Assembly: GCA_905372875.1 (NCBI GenBank)
Contig: CAJPQU010000118.1
Span: forward strand, 1-6,282
Length of the DNA stretch: 6,282 nt
Source: an uncultured Schwartzia sp.
Lineage (GTDB): Bacteria; Bacillota; Negativicutes; Selenomonadales; Selenomonadaceae
Direction: 5' to 3'
This document shows, one piece after another, positions 1-5,368 of the stretch. Within the stretch, counting starts at the first letter, position 1. Each line of letters begins with the position of its first letter. Below the pieces are notes generated by a model. It was not told the origin of the DNA. It was given only the letters and a program-made list of their open reading frames with translations, and did no database searches. A program made the translations under genes and the position numbers.

Positions 1-1361
1 GTGACGATGGCCTTGCCAACGGTAGATTCATTGAGGAGGGAGTAGCCGTAGTATTCCGTCCGGCCGCCGGTAACAGAAGAGGCCCTGATCGCCGTGAGAA
101 AATCGAAGGTCGAGTGCCCCGTGTAGAGATTGCCGGTGATCGTCCCCTTTGAGGTGCCGCTTTGCCCCCACCGGGCCTGATACCAGTCCTTATCCACCGC
201 GAAGATCGTCTTGTTTTTGACTTCTCCCATCGTCCAGTTATGGGAGAGGCCGAGGGAGAGATAGCTGTTGCGGATGGAAAAGGGTTCATGTACCATCTCG
301 CGGCTGTAATCGCCGTTATTATTGAGGATGTCGAGGCGGCTGGAGGAAGGCACGAGGTAGCCGTAGCCGTCGTTATAGGAAGCCCCCGCCATGAGAAATA
401 CGCGGGTGTTCTTCCCGATCTTCTGCTCGTGATTGAGGGTCCCTAAATACGTTTTCATGCCCAAATGCTGTCCCTTAAACGCGAAATTTCGGTCAGCGTC
501 CGGGGCGGCGGGCATGGAGGTGACGGCGGCATTGCCCAAATAGAAATAGCGCTGCGCCTCTTCCGTCCAGGTATCGCGAAAGCCAAAGAAGAGATTCGTC
601 GACGACGACGCCGAATGGTGGTCGTAATTGATGGCCAAGGTCTTATTGCGCACCCGCTCGTCGATGATGCCCGTCGCGCCGGTGGTGTAGGAGCCGTTGA
701 TGCGCAGGCCGTGCTCGCCGTCCCTGCCGAAGCGGCGAGCGATGTCTAAATTGTTGCTCCAGGTACCGCGCTCGGCGATGCCCAGGGAATACTGAGTCAT
801 GTTCTGATGGGCGCGCTTCGTCTGCAGGTTGACGGTGCCGCCCGCTGATTCTTTGGCGGCGACCCCCGATATGCCCACGCTGGCGCCGCTGATGACGTCC
901 ACCGACTCGAAGAAATTCATGGGGATATTCGTTTGGGACAGCAGCCCTGGGATCCCGTTAATTCGGAATTGGTAAGCGTTCGCCGTCTGCCCCCGCAGGG
1001 AAAAATCATTGTAGATGGTGCTGCCCGCCGTGCGGATGGCCGGAGCGTTGACGAGGATCGCCGTGGACGCCTCGCTGGGATTGGCGCCAAAGACGTCGAT
1101 GGTCTTTTGGGTCAGGCTGATGGCCTGAAAGGGAACCTCCATGGCGTCCTTTTCCCCTAAGAGGCCGACTTGGCTGCTTTCCTTCACGAAGCCCCCCGGC
1201 AGCTCTTCGCCGTAGCGCTCGCCGGTGACCACGAAATCGCCGATGGTATAGGTGTCGATACCGTCCTTTTCCTCCGCCGCGTAGGCCGTCGGATGGCTGC
1301 CAAAGCATCCCGCCGCCAGTCCCAACAGCACAGCGGAGATCAGTCGTTTTTTGTTCGTCAT
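1..1361 (-). CDS. TonB-dependent siderophore-type outer-membrane receptor, N-terminal part (cut by window edge)
   Basis: The minus frame from ATG at 1361 stays open to the left edge, giving about 453 residues; family members are usually 650-800, so the C-terminal barrel and terminal aromatic residue lie outside. Seen: a basic, hydrophobic signal peptide (residues 1 to ~29, plausible cleavage at AYA-A), a TonB-box-like stretch DTYTIGDFVVTGER (36-49), then a plug domain (~68-182) with VPFQAISLTQKTI, the SLRGQ...YQFRINGIPG region (121-139), FFESVDVISG and a closing ESAGGTVNLQTKRA. From ~190 the sequence is amphipathic beta-barrel strand. The family imports ferric chelates, cobalamin or similar ligands across the outer membrane using TonB-ExbBD energy; the VPF..S....I plug start is typical of siderophore receptors, but the ligand cannot be read. 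The start is supported by GGGAG (complement of 1369-1373) seven bases upstream. It diverges from the oxidoreductase operon and has its own strong promoter. The other open frames across 1-1403 are shadows of it. Confidence 0.93.
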   Translation of the reverse strand, partial: MTNKKRLISAVLLGLAAGCFGSHPTAYAAEEKDGIDTYTIGDFVVTGERYGEELPGGFVKESSQVGLLGEKDAMEVPFQAISLTQKTIDVFGANPSEASTAILVNAPAIRTAGSTIYNDFSLRGQTANAYQFRINGIPGLLSQTNIPMNFFESVDVISGASVGISGVAAKESAGGTVNLQTKRAHQNMTQYSLGIAERGTWSNNLDIARRFGRDGEHGLRINGSYTTGATGIIDERVRNKTLAINYDHHSASSSTNLFFGFRDTWTEEAQRYFYLGNAAVTSMPAAPDADRNFAFKGQHLGMKTYLGTLNHEQKIGKNTRVFLMAGASYNDGYGYLVPSSSRLDILNNNGDYSREMVHEPFSIRNSYLSLGLSHNWTMGEVKNKTIFAVDKDWYQARWGQSGTSKGTITGNLYTGHSTFDFLTAIRASSVTGGRTEYYGYSLLNESTVGKAIV

Positions 1362-1421
1362 GCGTCCTCTCCCTTTCCCATTTTCGGTTCTCGACTTTCG
1401 TAAAATGAAAATTTCCTGAAT

Positions 1422-1438
1422 ACATCAATGATTATATA
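1422..1438 (-). promoter_or_regulatory. Possible Fur-like operator over the -10 box
   Basis: The minus strand reads ATAATCATT at the -10 box, identical to the central nine bases of the Fur 7-1-7 box (TGATAATNATTATCA). The outer bases do not match, so only the core is conserved. Placement over the -10 and start site is right for repression. This is a suggestive partial match, not a proven operator; the core partly coincides with TATAAT itself, so some of the match is expected from the promoter alone. Confidence 0.3.
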
Positions 1439-1459
1439 GAAAGGGGAAAGAGTTGTCAA
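1431..1459 (-). promoter_or_regulatory. Consensus sigma-A/sigma-70 promoter of the TonB-dependent receptor gene
   Basis: On the minus strand, TTGACA (1459-1454) and TATAAT (1436-1431) are both perfect consensus hexamers with an exactly 17-base spacer. Transcription should begin near 1424, leaving a leader of about 60 bases before the ATG at 1361. A consensus promoter this strong usually needs a repressor to be kept in check, which fits iron-regulated uptake genes. Confidence 0.88.
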
Positions 1460-1821
1460 TTTATTCGCGATACACTTCGGAATGTTTCCAGATCCGTATG
1501 GCAGTGGCTGTTTTCGGTGTCGATTAGCGCGGCGAAGAGCGCCTCGATGTTTGCTTCCCCTGCGGCGCTATATTGGCGCTGGATCCATATGGTGCCTATC
1601 TTCGCCTCGTCTGGCGGCAGTGCCGAGAGGCGAAGAAGTTCCTCTTGGGCTATCCCTGAATGATCAACCGACTTATCGAGGAAGCCGACATAACGGCAGT
1701 GTACTTCCCACGTAAAAAAATGCCTGCGGACGGATTCGATGCGGAGGATGCGCAGACAACTAAAGAGAATGGGAGAATTTCATGGAGGTATCTTTCGTAT
1801 AGTACAAGTCGGAGGCACCAT
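1456..1821 (-). pseudogene. Decayed remnant of an unidentified minus-strand gene
   Basis: A minus frame is open for 107 codons from 1779 down to TGA at 1458-1456. It has no ATG, GTG or TTG and is closed upstream by TGA (1782-1780). Another 13 codons upstream in the same frame begin with ATG at 1821 but lack a visible ribosome binding site, so a single nonsense change could explain the break. The codon and residue pattern looks like real protein in the second half (for example EELLRLSALPPDEAKIGTIW, then AAGEANIEALFAALIDTEN), with the GC-rich third positions of the neighbouring genes. I do not recognise the family. Its stop codon lies inside the -35 region of the receptor promoter. The opposite-strand frames here have the composition of shadows. 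It could instead be a chance open frame in a 670-base spacer. Confidence 0.42.
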
Positions 1822-2031
1822 ATTTGTATAGCGTTTGATGGTTCATGGTCGCTTCGCCTCGCGTCTTTTTTCCTTGTCGATCGCAGCCCGATCACTCATC
1901 GCGGCTTTCGCTGCGCTCGCTTTGTCAAGTGGGTAGGTACATATCCTCCCAAAGTGTTCATTATTATATCACTTGCCGGCACACGAATAAAATGATTCCC
2001 CAAGGGCCATCCCTATGCAATAAAAATATAG
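1822..2031. other. Divergent intergenic spacer without recognisable gene
   Basis: This is the middle of the spacer between the divergent receptor gene and the oxidoreductase operon. Short frames exist on both strands, but they are low-complexity, rich in Ser/Arg/Cys, lack ribosome binding sites and overlap one another. I see no RNA gene, insertion-sequence end or convincing hairpin. The composition drifts from GC-rich to AT-rich toward the right. Confidence 0.5.
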
Positions 2032-2033
2032 TT

Positions 2034-2056
2034 TTTATATAAAAATTTATATAAAA
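2034..2056 (+). repeat. AT-rich tandem repeat (TTTATATAAAA x2) upstream of the oxidoreductase promoter
   Basis: TTTATATAAAA occurs at 2034-2044 and again at 2046-2056, with one base between, so the period is 12. The first copy sits inside a perfect 14-base palindrome TTTTTATATAAAAA (2032-2045). The block ends three bases before the -35 hexamer, where an UP element or an activator/repressor site would lie. No known operator consensus matches. Confidence 0.6.
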
Positions 2057-2059
2057 CCA

Positions 2060-2088
2060 TTGAACACACCCTGGGGGTATGTTATCAT
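2060..2088 (+). promoter_or_regulatory. Extended -10 promoter of the korDABC operon
   Basis: TTGAAC (2060-2065) is followed by a 17-base spacer and TATCAT (2083-2088), preceded by an extended -10 TG at 2080-2081. Four of six and five of six bases match consensus. Transcription would start near 2095, about 35 bases before the first possible start codon. AT-rich sequence immediately upstream could boost it. Confidence 0.62.
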
Positions 2089-2129
2089 GAGAAAGACGGA
2101 CGGCCGCTGGAGGGGGCTAGCCGGAAAGG

Positions 2130-2336
2130 ATGAGTGGTATGAGTTTGAAATTTATCTCGGCGCGATGTAAAGGGTGCGGGATATGCGCCCATTTTTGCCC
2201 CAAAGAGGTGCTCTTGATTACTGAGCGCAACAAGTCGGCTGTGGCGCCCGGGCGGGAGAACGCCTGTATTTCCTGCGGGCAGTGCGAGCTGCGCTGTCCC
2301 GATTTTGCTATTTTCGTGAAAAAAGAGGGGGCGTGA
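2130..2336 (+). CDS. korD: 2-oxoacid:ferredoxin oxidoreductase, delta (ferredoxin) subunit
   Basis: A 68-residue 2x[4Fe-4S] ferredoxin-type subunit. Two CxxCxxCxxxCP motifs are complete: C13, C16, C19, C23-P24 and C46, C49, C52, C56-P57. In this enzyme family the subunit shuttles electrons from the beta-subunit cluster to free ferredoxin in the cytoplasm. It is the first gene of a four-gene operon, and its stop is two bases before the alpha start. The start is uncertain: GGAAAGG (2123-2129) abuts the ATG at 2130 but lies nine bases before a second in-frame ATG at 2139, which is the better-spaced choice and would give a 65-residue protein. GGAGGGGG (2109-2116) is 13 bases before the first ATG. 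Function as a dedicated ferredoxin subunit is certain from context; assignment to the 2-oxoglutarate enzyme rests on the partners. Confidence 0.88.
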   Translation: MSGMSLKFISARCKGCGICAHFCPKEVLLITERNKSAVAPGRENACISCGQCELRCPDFAIFVKKEGA

Positions 2337-2338
2337 CC

Positions 2339-3493
2339 ATGGCGCGGACGCTTTTGATGCAGGGCAATCAGGCGGTGGTGGAAGGTGCCATCGCCGCCGG
2401 GGTGCGCTTTTACGGCGGATATCCCATCACGCCCTCCACGGAAATCGCCGAGGGGATGGCGAAACGGCTGCCGGAAGTCGGGGGAAAGTTCATGCAGACG
2501 GAGGACGAGATCGCCGGGATCGGCACGGTCATCGGGGCATCCTTGGGGGGCGTGAAGGCCATGACGGCTACCAGCGGGCCGGGATTCTCCCTGAAACAGG
2601 AGATGATCGGCCTAGCGTGCAGCGCGGAAATTCCGCTGGTGGTGGTGGACGTGCAGCGGGTGGGCCCGGCTACGGGGCAGCCCACCTCGCCGTCCCAGGG
2701 GGACGTCATGCAGGCGCGCTGGGGCACCCACGGCGACCATTGGGTGATCGCCCTCTCCCCGTCCAGCGTGCCGGAGTGTTTTACTCTGACCCGGCGGGCG
2801 GTGGCGCTTTCGGAAAGGTATCGCTGTCCCGTCATTTTGCTGATGGATGAAATCGTGGGACACATGCGCGAGCGCATCGATCTGCCGGAGGACTACAGCG
2901 CTCTGCCGAAAGTCAGCCGGAAGGTGCCGACGGTGCCGCCGGAAGAATATCTGGCCTATCGCGATGTGGACGGCTCCGGCGTGCCGCCCATGGCCGCCTT
3001 CGGCAGCGGCTACCGCTGGCACGTTTCCGGACTGATTCACGACGAAACTGGATTTCCCAAGGGAACCCCCGCCGCTACCCGCAGTGCTATGGAACGCCTG
3101 CGGGGAAAATTAGAAAATGATATGGCGGACATTGTGACGGCGGAAAGTTATCGCTTGGACGACGCGGAGATCGCTGTCATTGCTTTTGGCGGAGCGGCTC
3201 GCAGTGTTTACGACGCGGTGGACATGGCGCGGGAAGAGGGGATCAAAGCGGGGCTGTGGCGGCCCGTCACCATCTGGCCCTTTGCCGAGGCGGAAGTGAA
3301 GGAACTGGCGCACCGGGTGAAGCATATTCTTGTTCATGAGCTTAACTGCGGGCAGTACGTTCGCGAAGTGGAGCGGGCGGTGGCCGGTGCGGCGCCGGTT
3401 CATCTTTACGCTAAGTACGATAACGAGTCCGCTACGCCGGAGGACATGCTGGCAGAGATCAAAAGAGTGAGAGAGGGGGGCGGCCCGGCATGA
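2339..3493 (+). CDS. korA: 2-oxoacid:ferredoxin oxidoreductase (2-oxoglutarate synthase type), alpha subunit
   Basis: 384 residues, the normal length for a free-standing alpha subunit. Residues ~1-185 form the pyrimidine-side TPP domain: GYPITPSTE (27-35), TEDE (54-57) where the family places the cofactor-activating glutamate, TSGPG (78-82), and TGQPTSPSQGD (112-122), the loop typical of Kor/Vor alpha chains. Residues ~275-375 form the transketolase C-terminal-like domain (AVIAFGG, then WRPVTIWPF, then VHELNCGQY). With beta it converts a 2-oxoacid and CoA to acyl-CoA and CO2. The start at 2339 is preferred over an in-frame ATG at 2282 because GAGGGGG (2325-2331) lies seven bases upstream and 2282 is inside korD. 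Its TGA overlaps the beta ATG by four bases, implying coupled translation. Substrate could be 2-oxoglutarate or a branched-chain 2-oxoacid (VorB-like); I favour the former from the beta subunit. Confidence 0.9.
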   Translation: MARTLLMQGNQAVVEGAIAAGVRFYGGYPITPSTEIAEGMAKRLPEVGGKFMQTEDEIAGIGTVIGASLGGVKAMTATSGPGFSLKQEMIGLACSAEIPLVVVDVQRVGPATGQPTSPSQGDVMQARWGTHGDHWVIALSPSSVPECFTLTRRAVALSERYRCPVILLMDEIVGHMRERIDLPEDYSALPKVSRKVPTVPPEEYLAYRDVDGSGVPPMAAFGSGYRWHVSGLIHDETGFPKGTPAATRSAMERLRGKLENDMADIVTAESYRLDDAEIAVIAFGGAARSVYDAVDMAREEGIKAGLWRPVTIWPFAEAEVKELAHRVKHILVHELNCGQYVREVERAVAGAAPVHLYAKYDNESATPEDMLAEIKRVREGGGPA

Positions 3494-4320
3494 AGGAAGA
3501 ACTGGTGGATAAATATTTTCGCCCGGGGCGGCTTCCCCATCTCTGGTGCGGCGGCTGCGGCAACGGCATCGTCTTGGCGGCGATGATCGAAGCCGTCGAC
3601 CGCCTGGGGCTGACGAAGGACGAAGTGGCGTTTATTTCCGGCATCGGCTGTTCCAGCCGGGCGTCGGGCTATGTGGATTTCAATACGGCCAATACCCTCC
3701 ATGGGCGGGCGCTGCCCATCGCCAGCGGTCTTAAAATGGCACGGCCGGAGATGACCGTCATCGTGGCCAGCGGCGACGGCGACTGCGCCGCCATCGGAGG
3801 CAATCATCTCATCCATGCGGCACGCCGCAATATCGATCTGACCTTAGTGGTCTTTAACAACAGCATTTACGGTATGACCGGCGGTCAGTATTCCCCTCTG
3901 ACCCCGGTGGGGAGCCGCGCCACCACCGCGCCCTATCTCACGATGGAACCGACCTTCGATCTCCTTGAGTTAGCCCGCGCCGCCGGCGCTACCTTTACCG
4001 CTCGGGCGACGACGTACCATGCGCCCCTTTTGGAGAAGGTCATCGAACAGGGGATCCGGCACAAGGGATTCAGCGTCATTGAGGCCGTGGCTGCCTGCCC
4101 GACGAACTTCGGCCGCCAGAACAAGATTGGCGCCCCGGCGGCCATGATGGAATGGCAGAAGGAACGCGGCGTCATGAAAGCGGCTTGGGAGAAACTCTCT
4201 CCCGAGGCGCGGCAGGGGAAATTCCCCATCGGCGTCCTTTCGGAGCGAAACGACGTCATGGAATACACCGCCGCTTACGAGGAAATCCTGCAGCGGGCGA
4301 AGGGCGGTGCCGCGGGATGA
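3490..4320 (+). CDS. korB: 2-oxoacid:ferredoxin oxidoreductase (2-oxoglutarate synthase type), beta subunit
   Basis: 276 residues, full length for the family. The TPP pyrophosphate motif is intact: GDGD (95-98) running to VFNN (121-124), with IGGNH between. Cysteines C20 and C23 (WCGGCGNG), C54 (IGCSSR) and C203 (ACPTNFGR) have the spacing expected for the four ligands of the beta-chain [4Fe-4S] cluster. HGRALPIASGLKMARPEMTV and IYGMTGGQYSPLTP are characteristic of KorB-type chains, which is the main reason for choosing 2-oxoglutarate over pyruvate or branched-chain substrates. The chain holds the catalytic cofactor and passes electrons from TPP to the cluster and on to the delta subunit. The ATG is embedded in the alpha stop (ATGA), with a GAGAGGGGGG purine run just upstream, so translation is probably coupled. 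Substrate remains an inference. Confidence 0.91.
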   Translation: MKEELVDKYFRPGRLPHLWCGGCGNGIVLAAMIEAVDRLGLTKDEVAFISGIGCSSRASGYVDFNTANTLHGRALPIASGLKMARPEMTVIVASGDGDCAAIGGNHLIHAARRNIDLTLVVFNNSIYGMTGGQYSPLTPVGSRATTAPYLTMEPTFDLLELARAAGATFTARATTYHAPLLEKVIEQGIRHKGFSVIEAVAACPTNFGRQNKIGAPAAMMEWQKERGVMKAAWEKLSPEARQGKFPIGVLSERNDVMEYTAAYEEILQRAKGGAAG

Positions 4321-4850
4321 AAGAAACCTTTCGCTTTTCCGGTACCGGCGGGCAGGGGCTCATCACCGCCGGGATCATCTTGGCCGAGGCGGCGCTCTTA
4401 GACGGCAAGATGGCCATTCAGTCTCAATCCTATGGCCCCGAGGCGCGGGGCGGCGCGTCTAAAGCCGAGGTCATCCTCTCCGATGCCCCCATCCATTTCA
4501 GCCGCGTCACGAAGCCTCAGACCCTCCTTCTCATGAGTCAGGAGGCGGCGGATAAATTCGCTTATGACGCCGCGCCCAACAGCCTCGTCATCACCGACAG
4601 CCTCTTCGTCGACCGCGTGGAAGATCGCGGCGCCCGCCGCGTCGATCTCCCCATCACCCACACCGCCGTTGAAACCTGTGGCAAGCCCCTCTTCGCCAAT
4701 ATCGTCGCCTTGGGCGTCGTGGCCGGGCTTACCCATTGCGTCACCGCTGCCTCCTTGGAGCGGGCCGTCTTAGACCGCGTTCCTAAAGGCACGGAAGAAG
4801 CCAACAAAAAAGCCCTCCAAGCCGGCTATAAGTTAGCGCAGGGGGCGTAA
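4317..4850 (+). CDS. korC: 2-oxoacid:ferredoxin oxidoreductase, gamma subunit
   Basis: 177 residues, typical of the gamma (POR/KorC) subunit. It opens with the glycine-rich FSGTGGQGLITAG (7-19), followed by QSYGPEARGG (37-46) and the conserved FANIVALG (126-133), all hallmarks of the family. The gamma chain completes the heterotetramer and contributes to CoA binding. Translation starts at the ATG overlapping the beta stop by four bases; a longer in-frame reading from 4152 would run inside korB and add a sequence with no family resemblance, so it is rejected. It is the last gene of the operon; a strong terminator begins two bases after its TAA. Confidence 0.9.
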   Translation: MKETFRFSGTGGQGLITAGIILAEAALLDGKMAIQSQSYGPEARGGASKAEVILSDAPIHFSRVTKPQTLLLMSQEAADKFAYDAAPNSLVITDSLFVDRVEDRGARRVDLPITHTAVETCGKPLFANIVALGVVAGLTHCVTAASLERAVLDRVPKGTEEANKKALQAGYKLAQGA

Positions 4851-4851
4851 C

Positions 4852-4901
4852 AAAAAGGGAGGCTGCTGCCAAGAATTTTTTGGCAGCAGCCTTCCTTTTT
4901 T
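4852..4901. terminator. Bidirectional intrinsic terminator between convergent operons
   Basis: Arms 4852-4872 and 4880-4900 pair over 21 positions (one G-U, otherwise Watson-Crick) around a seven-base loop. The core GGCTGCTGCCAA/TTGGCAGCAGCC is perfect. A T run (4896-4901) ends the plus-strand hairpin, and the A run at 4852-4856 supplies the matching U tract for transcripts arriving on the minus strand, so it can stop both korDABC and the HIRAN-gene message. Confidence 0.93.
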
Positions 4902-4963
4902 GTGTGTGGAGTCACTTCAGCACCATGCGGATCGGTGGCAGGGAGAATGCTTTTTTTGACCGT

Positions 4964-5362
4964 TCATTCGTGCAAATAAATCTTGATGTCCAATTTCAGC
5001 CAGTTTCCCTGCCACTCCTTGGCGTCGATCTTTCCAAAGAGCAGTTTGCCGGCGTCCATCAGGCGCGAGAAAATGAGATTGTCTTTTTTCGGGACGTATC
5101 CGAGTTTCACGCCGTCGCTGTTTTTGATGACGATGGCTCTTTTGTCGTAGGTATTTTCCGGTTCGCGAAAGAAGGTCAGTTTGTCCCCGATGGAAAGATG
5201 AGGGGCCAGTTCGTCGATGCCTTCAATGTAGTTCGTTCCCGCCACATAAGTGGCAAAAAGGAAAATGTCCTTCTCAAAGGGCATCGGCAGGGAGATGTCG
5301 TCGCCTTTGCCATGCAGGAGATGAACGAGATTCGTGTCTTTCGGTGTTATTAACTCTTTCAT
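4964..5362 (-). CDS. Stand-alone HIRAN-domain protein
   Basis: A 132-residue soluble protein with no signal peptide or membrane segment. The HIRAN fold signature is clear: FATYVAGTNY (36-45), IGDKLTFFREPENTYDKRAI (58-77), a short Gly-containing turn, then LGYVPKKDN (87-95) and an alternating C-terminal strand region (WLKLDIKIYL). HIRAN domains recognise DNA; the one in human HLTF binds 3'-ended single-stranded DNA, and others are fused to SNF2 helicases or nucleases. Here the domain fills most of the protein with no enzyme attached, so its partner must be supplied separately. The gene follows the J-domain-like gene by only six bases and is very probably co-transcribed and coupled; only a weak GGTGGG precedes its ATG. 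The molecular role in bacteria is unknown; domain assignment is confident, function is not. Confidence 0.85.
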   Translation of the reverse strand: MKELITPKDTNLVHLLHGKGDDISLPMPFEKDIFLFATYVAGTNYIEGIDELAPHLSIGDKLTFFREPENTYDKRAIVIKNSDGVKLGYVPKKDNLIFSRLMDAGKLLFGKIDAKEWQGNWLKLDIKIYLHE

Positions 5363-5368
5363 ACGGCT

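Noticed and set aside
1650..1895. Minus-strand open frame with an ATG, 81 codons
   Set aside because: It lies in a different frame from the protein-like remnant, has low-complexity Ser/Leu-rich composition and no recognisable motif.
1660..1995. Plus-strand open frame of 111 codons in the divergent spacer
   Set aside because: No ribosome binding site, poor residue composition in its second half, and the opposite strand gives a more protein-like frame over the same bases.
2066..2079. CCCTGGGGG palindrome-like stretch in the kor promoter spacer
   Set aside because: Only ACCC/GGGT pair with a three-base centre; too short to call an operator.
2410..3040. Long antisense frames opposite the alpha subunit gene
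   Set aside because: They are complements of a clear enzyme gene in GC-rich DNA, with no ribosome binding site or family resemblance.
3406..3816. Antisense frame opposite the alpha/beta junction
   Set aside because: Shadow of korB; residues are rich in Ala/Gly/His/Arg as expected from reversed GC-rich codons.
4152..4316. N-terminal extension of the gamma subunit
   Set aside because: It overlaps korB for 165 bases and matches nothing in the family; the ATG at 4317 gives the standard GTGGQG opening.
4880..5353. Plus-strand 157-codon frame
   Set aside because: It starts inside the terminator hairpin and is antisense to the HIRAN gene, which has clear motifs.
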